Below are positions 17,379 to 23,363 of a DNA stretch of 23,533 nt, piece after piece. The DNA lies in IMG/VR virus record IMGVR_UViG_3300020401_000095, positions 1 to 23,533 of that record; one strand, written 5' to 3'. How positions within the stretch are numbered: position 1 is the first letter of the stretch; the number at the start of each line of letters is the position of its first letter. The translations under genes and the position numbers were made by a program. The notes beneath the pieces are model-generated. The model did no database searches. It was not told where the DNA came from and saw nothing but the letters and a program-made list of their open reading frames with translations. Source of the DNA: a virus.

Positions 17379-17731
17379 AAAAACTAATCTTGCTTTTAGC
17401 GTTGTTATCACCCAGCATTGCTAAAGCCAACACAGTAACTCCTCAGTTTACAACTGGAAATATGACTTCAACTACAGTTACAACTCAAACTGTGAAAGAA
17501 GTAACCAAAAAAGAAATATACGGAGCTGCCGTAAAAACATGGTCAGGTACTAACGTAACTGCGTCCGCAGATATCGCTGGGGCTGCTACAAAATTTTCAA
17601 TCAAAGATGACACAAAAGCATGGCAGTTGGAAACAACTACTAGAGCCGCTGGTCTTATAGAAAAATGGGACATAACCTCAGACTATACAATAAACTCCAC
17701 TACAAATTCCTTCTCTGTCTTCTCACAATAG
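17375..17731 (+). CDS. Exported protein with Sec signal peptide
   Basis: 118 residues. A textbook signal peptide is present: MKK, the hydrophobic run LILLLALLSPS, then IAKA with cleavage predicted after residue 18. The mature protein is Thr/Val/Ser-rich (TSTTVTTQTVKEVTKKE) and ends with TTNSFSVFSQ. It has no cysteines and no membrane segment. The composition suggests beta structure. I recall cyanophage proteins with a similar signal peptide, Thr-rich body and FSQ-type ending, but no characterised function. The start overlaps the preceding stop (ATGA). The last 67 bases are also coding for the next gene's N-terminus in another frame. It may act in the periplasm or at the outer membrane during infection or lysis. 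Confidence 0.7.
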   Translation: MKKLILLLALLSPSIAKANTVTPQFTTGNMTSTTVTTQTVKEVTKKEIYGAAVKTWSGTNVTASADIAGAATKFSIKDDTKAWQLETTTRAAGLIEKWDITSDYTINSTTNSFSVFSQ

Positions 17732-18201
17732 GCAATCCGGTTTTTGCTGAAGGAGATACAACAAATAATGCCACACCCGTTGCTGCCGCGACGGGAAATG
17801 TGACCAACAGTGCGGTGCAATTCCAGAACAACGGAGCACCCTCGAGACAGCAGTTCAGCACTGGGAACTCGTGCAATGGAAGTACTATGACACTTAGCCC
17901 ATTTTATATGGGTAATGATGTTCAACCTGAGACTGAAGACGGATATGTCATAAACGAAAACTGGGGAGTTCAACTTGCATTTATGGTTCCCCTTAATCGT
18001 GATTTGACTAAGCAGTGCGAACGCATCGCTGCACTTCATGAACGGAATATGAAACTTTCACAAGAAATGACAAGAGCACTTAAATGTAGTGAGCTTCATC
18101 GCAAGGGCTTTACCTTCCGACCTGATTCTGACTCATACAAATTGTGCTCTGATGTCGTACCTATTCAATTAGTAAAAAACGAAAATGTTAACACTCCTTA
18201 A
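17665..18201 (+). CDS. Second exported protein, unrecognised
   Basis: 178 residues. Basic n-region (MGHNLRLYNKLHYK), hydrophobic core (FLLCLLTIG), then NPVFA with cleavage predicted after residue 28. No other ATG is available that keeps the signal peptide, which supports this start even though it overlaps the preceding gene by 67 bases. The mature part begins with an Asn/Ala/Thr-rich segment (NNATPVAAATGNVTNSAVQF), then STGNSCNGSTMTLSPFYMG, NENWGVQLAFMVPLNRDLTK, and a helical part with Cys residues (QCERIAALHERN, LKCSELH, KLCSDV). Several cysteines in an exported protein could form disulfides. I recall comparable proteins in cyanomyoviruses, without known function. Bases about 17760-17885 are clearly richer in G and C than their surroundings. 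Confidence 0.68.
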   Translation: MGHNLRLYNKLHYKFLLCLLTIGNPVFAEGDTTNNATPVAAATGNVTNSAVQFQNNGAPSRQQFSTGNSCNGSTMTLSPFYMGNDVQPETEDGYVINENWGVQLAFMVPLNRDLTKQCERIAALHERNMKLSQEMTRALKCSELHRKGFTFRPDSDSYKLCSDVVPIQLVKNENVNTP

Positions 18202-18340
18202 ACCAATCATTTTAAGCTTTGTCAAAACTGACAAATTTAAAGTTTTTGTAATTCAATTATTAGAAAAATTAGTAGAACAAACAGATAACGATTTAGACGA
18301 TAAAGCTGTAGCCATCGTTAAAAAAGGTTTAGGTCTTTAA
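18185..18340 (+). CDS. 51-residue conserved-type small protein
   Basis: ATG at 18185, TAA at 18338-18340; it overlaps the preceding gene by 17 bases. The protein starts MLTLLKPIILSFVKTDKFKV, continues FVIQLLEKLVEQTDNDLDDK, and ends AVAIVKKGLGL. The first two thirds are a hydrophobic/amphipathic helix with spaced lysines, followed by an acidic turn and a second short helix. This pattern is one I associate with a tiny cyanophage protein usually found near tail or lysis genes; its function is unknown to me. Size, tight packing and plausible composition support a real gene. It could be a membrane-active peptide (holin or antiholin) or a virion component. Confidence 0.6.
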   Translation: MLTLLKPIILSFVKTDKFKVFVIQLLEKLVEQTDNDLDDKAVAIVKKGLGL

Positions 18341-18342
18341 AT

Positions 18343-18483
18343 ATGGCAAAACAAGGTTTGTACGCAAATATTAATAAGCGCAAAAGAGCTGGTACTAGCA
18401 GACCTAAGTCAAAAAGTACAATTACTGCCAAAGCATACGCAAATATGAAAGCTGGATTTCCTAAGAAAAAAGGCAAAAAGTAA
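18343..18483 (+). CDS. 46-residue highly basic small protein
   Basis: ATG at 18343, two bases after the preceding stop; TAA at 18481-18483. The protein starts MAKQGLYANINKRKRAGTSR, continues PKSKSTITAKAYANMKAGFP, and ends KKKGKK. About a third of the residues are Lys or Arg. The GLYANI-x-x-KRKRAG-x-S and TAKAYANMK elements are typical of tiny basic proteins in marine phages (from memory). Likely a nucleic-acid-binding or internal virion protein; the function is not established. It is the last gene before a terminator-like hairpin, so it closes the structural/exported cassette. Confidence 0.65.
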   Translation: MAKQGLYANINKRKRAGTSRPKSKSTITAKAYANMKAGFPKKKGKK

Positions 18484-18513
18484 AGGTACAAATATACCCA
18501 GACAAAATTACAA

Positions 18514-18547
18514 GCCCCTTACAGGCGATTCTGGAGGGGCAATTTTT
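18514..18547 (+). terminator. Intrinsic terminator-like hairpin before small terminase
   Basis: GCCCCT (18514-18519) pairs with AGGGGC (18535-18540). CAG (18522-18524) and CTG (18531-18533) extend the stem, with a GCGATT loop. AATTTTT follows. It separates the structural/exported cassette from the packaging genes. The right arm also contains GGAGGGG, the only Shine-Dalgarno-like sequence upstream of the small terminase start at 18555, so folding could also affect translation of that gene. Confidence 0.75.
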
Positions 18548-18554
18548 ATGAAAA

Positions 18555-18803
18555 ATGACGAAAAAGGCAACTGAAGAGCAATTTAATGAACTCCACCAGT
18601 TAGTCACAGAAGAATTTCTAAAAAGAGTAAAGAGCGGTGAAGCTACTACTCAAGACTTAAAAGCAGCCTGTGATTGGCTGAAGACAAACGATATAAGTGG
18701 TGTTGCATATGATGGCAACCCATTACACAAGCTGGCAAATGTATTACCAGAAATAGATCCAGAACTAGTTAAGAGCAAACTCTATGGCAGGCAAAGGAGC
18801 TAA
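18555..18803 (+). CDS. Small terminase subunit (T7 gp18-like DNA maturase A)
   Basis: 82 residues, close to T7 gp18 (89). The sequence EEQFNELHQLVTEEFLKRVK, SGEATTQDLKAACDWLKTND and YDGNPL matches the helical small-terminase type of T7-like marine phages. This subunit recognises concatemeric DNA and regulates the large subunit during packaging. No membrane or signal sequence is present. The ATG lies 15 bases beyond a GGAGGGG located in the preceding hairpin; a short upstream ATG at 18548 leads only to a three-codon frame. The end overlaps the next gene by 20 bases. The large terminase lies 1.6 kb downstream, separated by three genes. Identity is supported by motif, length and context. Confidence 0.85.
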   Translation: MTKKATEEQFNELHQLVTEEFLKRVKSGEATTQDLKAACDWLKTNDISGVAYDGNPLHKLANVLPEIDPELVKSKLYGRQRS

Positions 18804-19017
18804 GTACGCAAACGGTAATTATAAAGCTCAACAAAAAGCGTACAACAAAACAAAAAAGGGATTGAAATTACGTGTCAATGCAAACAAGCTTAATCGAAAA
18901 CTTGGTACTTACGGAAATGGTGATGGGCGAGACGCTGCTCACTATAAGGGGAGTACTACCAAGGGAAGACTCCAAAGTCCAAGTAAAAACAGAGCAAGCA
19001 GAACAAAACGTAAATGA
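18784..19017 (+). CDS. Small basic protein, unrecognised function
   Basis: 77 residues, very rich in Lys, Arg, Asn and Gly. Near the C-terminus it has YGNGDGRDAAHYKG, GRLQSPSKNRASRTKRK. The G-D-G-(K/R)-D-A-x-H plus GRL-x-S-x-S-(K/R)-NR combination recurs in small phage proteins next to packaging or structural genes (from memory), without a known role. Composition suggests nucleic-acid binding. The start overlaps the small terminase by 20 bases and the stop overlaps the HNH gene start (ATGA), so it is translationally tied to both and may take part in packaging. Confidence 0.65.
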   Translation: MAGKGAKYANGNYKAQQKAYNKTKKGLKLRVNANKLNRKLGTYGNGDGRDAAHYKGSTTKGRLQSPSKNRASRTKRK

Positions 19018-19346
19018 CCCCATTACTACCTAGTCCAAAACATTACTTACACAATTTAATAACCATGACAAGCCCCGAAGCAAAACGCCTTTGGAGGCGT
19101 GCGATCAAAGAGCATTTTAATTGTCAATGTGTTTATTGCGGAGAAACTTATGAACTTAATGAACTTACACTCGATCATGTCAAGCCTCGCAGCCGAGGTG
19201 GAGAAGATCTTACGACGAATGTTGTACCCGCCTGTCAGAAATGTAACCAAGGTAAAGGTAGCAGTCATTGGCTCGGATGGTGTCGAGAGACATTTGGATG
19301 CCGACCTATTAGAGAACAAATGATAAGCGATCACATCGCTGCATAA
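19014..19346 (+). CDS. HNH endonuclease
   Basis: 110 residues with a complete HNH core: CVYCG (C39, C42), LTLDHVKPRSRGG with the D54-H55 catalytic pair, NVVPACQKCNQGKG with N69, C74, C77 and N78. The four cysteines are placed for structural zinc. The first 18 residues may not be used: an alternative ATG at 19065 gives MTSPEAKRLWRRA, where the domain really begins. The 19014 start overlaps the previous stop (ATGA). The gene sits between the terminase subunits. HNH nucleases next to terminases can act in DNA packaging or can be free-standing homing enzymes, and the sequence does not decide. No intron or intein is visible in the terminase. Confidence 0.9.
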   Translation: MTPLLPSPKHYLHNLITMTSPEAKRLWRRAIKEHFNCQCVYCGETYELNELTLDHVKPRSRGGEDLTTNVVPACQKCNQGKGSSHWLGWCRETFGCRPIREQMISDHIAA

Positions 19347-19355
19347 CTTATCCAC
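19345..19355 (+). promoter_or_regulatory. AACTTATCCAC element, copy 1
   Basis: AACTTATCCAC begins on the stop codon of the HNH gene and lies upstream of a TATATATA stretch (19361-19368) and a terminator. The same 11 bases recur at 20421-20431. It contains TTATCCACT, one mismatch from a DnaA box. It could be a phage promoter or regulator site; this is inferred from recurrence only. Confidence 0.35.
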
Positions 19356-19370
19356 TCAAGTATATATACC

Positions 19371-19390
19371 GCCCCGTAAGGGGCTTTTTT
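19371..19390 (+). terminator. Intrinsic terminator after the HNH gene
   Basis: GCCCC (19371-19375), loop GTAA, GGGGC (19380-19384), then six T. A classic short rho-independent terminator that ends immediately before the ATG at 19392. The 342-residue gene would therefore depend on read-through or on a promoter very close to its start. Confidence 0.88.
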
Positions 19391-19391
19391 A

Positions 19392-20420
19392 ATGGAAAAA
19401 TTTATACCTAAAGATGGTAGGTACGAAATTACAGCTGACCAACAACCAGCTTTACTTAAACAATTAAGAGAAACATTAGCTAATAATAATCAATCCAAGC
19501 AAGGCGTTATACATAAAACTAAAATTGGTGATCAACTTCATATTTTAAAAAATAGAGGAAATAAGGCTAATCCTATTTGGAACTTTAAGCCTATAAGTCA
19601 ACTAGCAGCTGAAAAAACTAGAAGAGTTAACAGGAAAACTTATTTCAATGAAGATAGTAGACGCGCTGCAAAAAGTTTAAAGTTTAAAGATAAAGACTTG
19701 GCTAAAGAAGCTGATGCTTTAGGTATTCCTATTTATGAAGAACATCAACATAGTTTAGATGCTCCAGCTGAACATTTACCAGATGATGTAGGTACTGATG
19801 ATCTTGGTAACCGTAAGACTAGATTAGCTACTGATAAAACTAAACAAGCTAAAGATCAATTTGATGGTATTGCAAAAAGAAATAAACATCCTTGGAAATC
19901 ATTTTTTAACGAAACAACTGATGAGTTACAGGTTATAAATATTGAAGAATGGAAAGCTAAAGGTAATGGTAGATTTGTAGATATTTTTCGTGATGGTATA
20001 ACTCTCACCCCTGCCGAAGTAAAACAATGGGATAAAGTTACTAAGACTGGTAAATTAGGTAACTTTCCAAAAGAAAAGGCTGCTTATTTACTTAAAGAAG
20101 TTGCAAGTAAAACACCTAGTAAATTAACTAAAGGATTGAAATTTGCAACAGCTGCAAGTCTTTTAGGCGTTGGAGCGTTAGGTACTGGTGCGGCTGTAGC
20201 AGATACAATACAAAGAACGAACAAAGCAAGAAAAACTGGCAACAGATTAGATAAACTACAAGCTGGTATAGCTGGTTTGTCAGCAGCTACAGGAGCAACA
20301 GGAATTGGAGAAATAGTTTCTACTCCAGCTGATTTAACAAACTTACTAATAGACGCAGCTAGATACAAGCGTAAAGGTCCCATGTTGGGGTCTAGAAGCC
20401 GTTTCAAGCTTAGAAAATAG
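19392..20420 (+). CDS. Unrecognised 342-residue protein beside large terminase
   Basis: 342 residues with no family recognised. The first 170 residues are charged and Lys/Arg/Asp-rich. A segment at about 110-158 (GIPIYEEHQHSLDAP, then DDLGNRKTRLATDKTKQAKD) has spaced His, Asp and Asn, vaguely like a degenerate HNH nuclease. The centre has Trp-rich pieces (HPWKSFF, IEEWKAK, VKQWDKV). Residues 251-270 are hydrophobic and Gly/Ala-rich (FATAASLLGVGALGTGAAVA), and 290-309 repeat that character (QAGIAGLSAATGATGIGEIV). The C-terminus is very basic (RYKRKGPMLGSRSRFKLRK). This architecture could suit a minor virion protein that meets DNA and membrane, but that is inference. It has a terminator directly before it and a repeated AACTTATCCAC element directly after it. 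Confidence 0.7.
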   Translation: MEKFIPKDGRYEITADQQPALLKQLRETLANNNQSKQGVIHKTKIGDQLHILKNRGNKANPIWNFKPISQLAAEKTRRVNRKTYFNEDSRRAAKSLKFKDKDLAKEADALGIPIYEEHQHSLDAPAEHLPDDVGTDDLGNRKTRLATDKTKQAKDQFDGIAKRNKHPWKSFFNETTDELQVINIEEWKAKGNGRFVDIFRDGITLTPAEVKQWDKVTKTGKLGNFPKEKAAYLLKEVASKTPSKLTKGLKFATAASLLGVGALGTGAAVADTIQRTNKARKTGNRLDKLQAGIAGLSAATGATGIGEIVSTPADLTNLLIDAARYKRKGPMLGSRSRFKLRK

Positions 20421-20432
20421 AACTTATCCACA
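20421..20432 (+). promoter_or_regulatory. AACTTATCCAC element, copy 2 (contains a perfect DnaA-box sequence)
   Basis: AACTTATCCAC at 20421-20431 matches 19345-19355. With the next base it contains TTATCCACA (20424-20432), the consensus bacterial DnaA box. It fills most of the 19-base gap before the large terminase ATG. It could be a promoter or regulatory element; a chance match is also possible. Confidence 0.35.
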
Positions 20433-20439
20433 AACGTAC

Positions 20440-22173
20440 ATGACAGACGTTTTAGACGCCTTACAGGGCGATTTCAAGCTGTTTCTGCAAGCTTTATGGG
20501 AACAGCTAGATCTACCACAACCAACACGAGCACAATATGCAATCGCAGACTACTTACAACACGGACCAAAGAGATTACAGATACAAGCCTTTCGAGGTGT
20601 TGGTAAGTCTTGGATTACTGGTGCTTTCGTGTTATGGACTTTATTCAAAGACCCAGAAAAGAAAATAATGATTATTTCAGCTTCTAAGGAACGTGCAGAC
20701 AACATGTCCATCTTCCTACAGAAGCTGATCATTGAAACACCTTGGTTAAGTCACTTACAACCTAAATCAGACGATGCTAGATGGTCTCGTATCTCTTTTG
20801 ACGTACTATGTAGCCCTCACCAAGCACCATCGGTCAAATCCGTTGGTATAACTGGTCAGTTGACTGGTAGTAGAGCTGACTTAATGATTCTCGATGACGT
20901 AGAGGTTCCCGGGAACTCTATGACTGAATTAATGAGAGAAAAACTTATACAGCTTTGTACAGAAGCTGAATCTATTCTTACGCCGAAAGATGATAGTCGC
21001 ATTATGTATTTGGGAACTCCCCAAACCACCTTCACTATATATAGGAAACTTGCTGAAAGAAGTTACCGTCCTTTCATCTGGCCGAGCCGATATCCCAGAG
21101 ATATTACGCCTTACGAAGGTCTTATTGCTCCACAGCTACAGGAAGACATAGATAATGGCGCAGAACCATGGGAGACAACAGATCCAGACCGATTTGACAA
21201 CGAAGATCTCCTTGAAAGGGAAGCATCTATGGGACGTAGTAACTTTATGCTCCAGTTTATGCTTGACACAAGCTTATCTGACGCTGAAAAGTTCCCTCTT
21301 AAATGTGCTGACCTTATTGTTACTAGCGTTAACGATACTACTGCACCCGACAACATCATATGGTGTTCTGACAGACAAAACGTCATCAAAGACTTACCAG
21401 CAGTCGGATTACCCGGAGACTATTTCTATTCACCTATGCAATTGCAGGGAGAATGGACTGAATACGATGAGACAATTTGCAGTGTCGACCCTAGCGGACG
21501 AGGAACAGACGAAACTGCGGCTGCGTATATATCCCAGAAGAACGGATTCCTCTATTTGCATGAGATGCGTGCATACAGAGACGGCTACTCGGATAATACC
21601 TTGCTTGACATCCTTAGAGGATGCAAGAAATATGGAGCTTCAAAACTGGTTGTCGAGACAAACTTTGGAGATGGAATCGTAAGTGAACTATTTAAAAAAC
21701 ATATACAACAAACTAAACAATTCATTGATATCGAAGAGGTCAGAGCAAATGTTCGGAAAGAAGACCGTATCATTGACGCGCTTGAACCTGTGCTTAACCA
21801 GCATCGTCTTGTTGTTGACCGTGGGGTTATTGAGTGGGATTACAGCTCGAACAAAGACAGTGCACCTGAAAGTCGGCTCCTCTATATGCTCTTTTACCAG
21901 ATGAGTCGTATGTGTCGTATGAAAGGTGCTGTAAAGCATGACGACAGATTAGACTGCTTGGCTCAAGGCGTTAAATACTACACAGATGCTATGGGCATCT
22001 CAGCTCAAGAAGCTATTAATGCCAGAAAGAATAAAGAATGGGAAGACATACTAGAAGACTTCCTAGATAGTCCTCAAGCTTCCGCTAACCACCTAGTCTT
22101 TGGTATGTCCTTAGACCAACGGAAAAAGGCACGAGGAATAGAAGACAACAATGAAGTCCCTAACTGGATTTAG
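20440..22173 (+). CDS. Large terminase subunit (T7 gp19-like DNA maturase B)
   Basis: 577 residues, close to T7 gp19 (586). ATPase part: Walker A-like AFRGVGKSW at 50-58 with K56, preceded by RLQIQ; Walker B-like LMILDDVEV at 148-156. The LGTP element at 191-194 suits the coupling motif. Nuclease part: D350 in SVDPSGRGTD, E406 in VVETNFGDG and the DD at 501-502 in KHDDRLD, the three acidic positions of the RNase H-like terminase nuclease. The protein translocates DNA into the prohead and cuts concatemers. The gene uses more C-ending codons than its AT-rich neighbour (for example GACGTA and TACACC-type pairs). It is followed by strong hairpins. Confidence 0.96.
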   Translation: MTDVLDALQGDFKLFLQALWEQLDLPQPTRAQYAIADYLQHGPKRLQIQAFRGVGKSWITGAFVLWTLFKDPEKKIMIISASKERADNMSIFLQKLIIETPWLSHLQPKSDDARWSRISFDVLCSPHQAPSVKSVGITGQLTGSRADLMILDDVEVPGNSMTELMREKLIQLCTEAESILTPKDDSRIMYLGTPQTTFTIYRKLAERSYRPFIWPSRYPRDITPYEGLIAPQLQEDIDNGAEPWETTDPDRFDNEDLLEREASMGRSNFMLQFMLDTSLSDAEKFPLKCADLIVTSVNDTTAPDNIIWCSDRQNVIKDLPAVGLPGDYFYSPMQLQGEWTEYDETICSVDPSGRGTDETAAAYISQKNGFLYLHEMRAYRDGYSDNTLLDILRGCKKYGASKLVVETNFGDGIVSELFKKHIQQTKQFIDIEEVRANVRKEDRIIDALEPVLNQHRLVVDRGVIEWDYSSNKDSAPESRLLYMLFYQMSRMCRMKGAVKHDDRLDCLAQGVKYYTDAMGISAQEAINARKNKEWEDILEDFLDSPQASANHLVFGMSLDQRKKARGIEDNNEVPNWI

Positions 22174-22191
22174 GACTGAACCGTTACCTAT

Positions 22192-22235
22192 ACAGGGGAA
22201 GGGTGGACCCCTGTGGGGACCTTCGGGTCCCTTTT
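22192..22235 (+). terminator. Tandem hairpins and terminator after large terminase
   Basis: First hairpin: ACAGGGG (22192-22198) with CCCCTGT (22208-22214). Second: GGGACC (22216-22221), a TTCG tetraloop, GGTCCC (22226-22231), then TTTT. The second is a very stable intrinsic terminator that should end the packaging transcript. The first may stabilise the 3' end. Confidence 0.88.
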
Positions 22236-22294
22236 AATAGACATCCGTGAATGATGTCACTTTAAAACACTTCTCCCACCTACCTATAACTTAT

Positions 22295-22540
22295 ATGCCT
22301 AGATTAAAACTAGAACGATTTAGAAAGATATACAAGAGTCTAAAGACTCCTTGGAAACCTATTAACTGGTTGATACTTGGATACTTAATAGGGATAGAAG
22401 ATAGATATATAAATATTGTTTCAAAGCAAACAGTAGATAAAGCAATAAAAGATTACATGATAGACCATCCACCTGAAGTCTACAAAGCAGTAGTAAAAGA
22501 ACATGAGGATGGCTCTATGAGCATTGGAGACATTGATTAA
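22295..22540 (+). CDS. Small hypothetical protein coupled to talC
   Basis: 81 residues from the ATG at 22295 (MPRLKLERFRKIYKSLKTPW). A GTG at 22247 would add 16 residues; it lies only 12 bases after the terminator and has no ribosome site, so the ATG is preferred, with moderate confidence. The N-terminus is basic, then a short hydrophobic stretch follows (PINWLILGYLIGI), then EDRYINIVSKQTVDKAIKDY, and an acidic end (VKEHEDGSMSIGDID). It may be a peripheral or single-pass membrane protein; no family is recognised. The stop overlaps the talC ATG (TAATG), so the two are probably translated together. Confidence 0.65.
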   Translation: MPRLKLERFRKIYKSLKTPWKPINWLILGYLIGIEDRYINIVSKQTVDKAIKDYMIDHPPEVYKAVVKEHEDGSMSIGDID

Positions 22541-23178
22541 TGAAATTATTTCTTGATACAGCTATTGTTAGTGATGTAGAAGAAAGGTTTCCTACTGGAT
22601 TAATATCAGGGGTTACCACCAACCCTACTCTTATAAAGAAGAGTGGACGAGAACCAGAAGAAGTTTATATAGATCTTTTTAACTTAGGAGTTACAGATCT
22701 AAGCATAGAAGTTCCCGGTACAGATTGTACTGAATTTATAGCTAATGGCTTTCAGGCTGTTAGAGACTATGGGTCATATGCCACAGTAAAACTGCCTTGT
22801 ACGGTAGAAGGGCTTAAGGCTTGTAAGTATTTAGAAGAACATAACGTCAGATGCAACATGACACTGGTGTTTAGTGTTAGTCAGGCGATACTTTGCGGTA
22901 TAGCTAGGGCTACTTATGTATCTCCTTTTGTAGGTAGGTTAGATGACAACGGATTTGATGGGTTAAACCTGATAAAAGACATATGTGAGGTGTTCTGTAA
23001 GCAGGGAATAGCGACCAAAGTATTGGCAGCTTCTATTCGCGATGCTCAATCAGCTGCCAAAGCATTTGAATACGGAGCATACATATGTACACTGCCTCCA
23101 AAGGTGTTTGATAGTATGTCCACTAATGTATTAACAGATAAAGGGTTGGAGCAATTCAACCGTGATTTTTTGGCATAA
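22540..23178 (+). CDS. talC: Transaldolase (short TalC / fructose-6-phosphate aldolase-like type)
   Basis: 212 residues, the short TalC size. Family landmarks: FLDTA with D6, SGVTTNPTLIKK with N28, YATVKLPCT with K84 as the Schiff-base lysine, RCNMTLVFSVSQA and YVSPFVGRLDD. The enzyme moves three-carbon units between sugar phosphates in the non-oxidative pentose phosphate pathway. T7-like and T4-like cyanophages carry this as an auxiliary metabolic gene, thought to push carbon toward NADPH and ribose for nucleotide synthesis in the infected cell. It is the last full gene here, as in T7-like cyanophages where talC lies near the genome end. All key residues are present, so it should be active. 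Confidence 0.95.
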   Translation: MKLFLDTAIVSDVEERFPTGLISGVTTNPTLIKKSGREPEEVYIDLFNLGVTDLSIEVPGTDCTEFIANGFQAVRDYGSYATVKLPCTVEGLKACKYLEEHNVRCNMTLVFSVSQAILCGIARATYVSPFVGRLDDNGFDGLNLIKDICEVFCKQGIATKVLAASIRDAQSAAKAFEYGAYICTLPPKVFDSMSTNVLTDKGLEQFNRDFLA

Positions 23179-23198
23179 ATTTCTGAGGTCATATATAG

Positions 23199-23292
23199 AC
23201 GTCCGGGCAGGGACGTTCCCCCCAAGGGGGTACACGCAGGCAGGCACGCGCTGGATATGTAATCCAGTGAGATCGCTGTTGTACACTGCGAT
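23199..23292. repeat. Cluster of short inverted repeats
   Basis: Four adjacent potential hairpins: ACGTCC (23199-23204) with GGACGT (23211-23216); a CCCCC/GGGGG pair around 23219-23230 with a two-base AA centre; CTGGAT (23251-23256) with ATCCAG (23262-23267); ATCGC (23272-23276) with GCGAT (23288-23292). None is followed by a T run, so these are not simple terminators. Confidence 0.7.
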
Positions 23293-23315
23293 GTGGGCGG
23301 ACTGTACGCGCGTGT

Positions 23316-23355
23316 GATCAATTAACGCAGGCGTGCGCGATCAATTAACGCAGGC
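23316..23355. repeat. Direct repeat GATCAATTAACGCAGGC, two copies
   Basis: Identical 17-base copies at 23316-23332 and 23339-23355, start-to-start distance 23 bases (about two helical turns). The ACGCAGGC part recurs once more at 23234-23241. This spacing suits protein binding on one DNA face. Confidence 0.85.
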
Positions 23356-23363
23356 AGCCGCAC

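Noticed and set aside
19056-19355. Reverse-strand open frame over the HNH gene
   Set aside because: The + strand frame encodes an intact HNH nuclease; the reverse frame is a shadow, as are the other reverse-strand frames over the fibre and core genes.
21155-21682. A 175-residue open frame overlapping large terminase
   Set aside because: It lies inside the nuclease-coding part of terminase in another frame, with biased composition and no ribosome site or family resemblance.
23221-23300. Possible tRNA or tRNA-derived attachment site around CTGGATATGTAATCCAG
   Set aside because: A 5-bp stem with a 7-base loop can be drawn, but loop position 33 is not T, no T-arm sequence follows and no acceptor stem closes.
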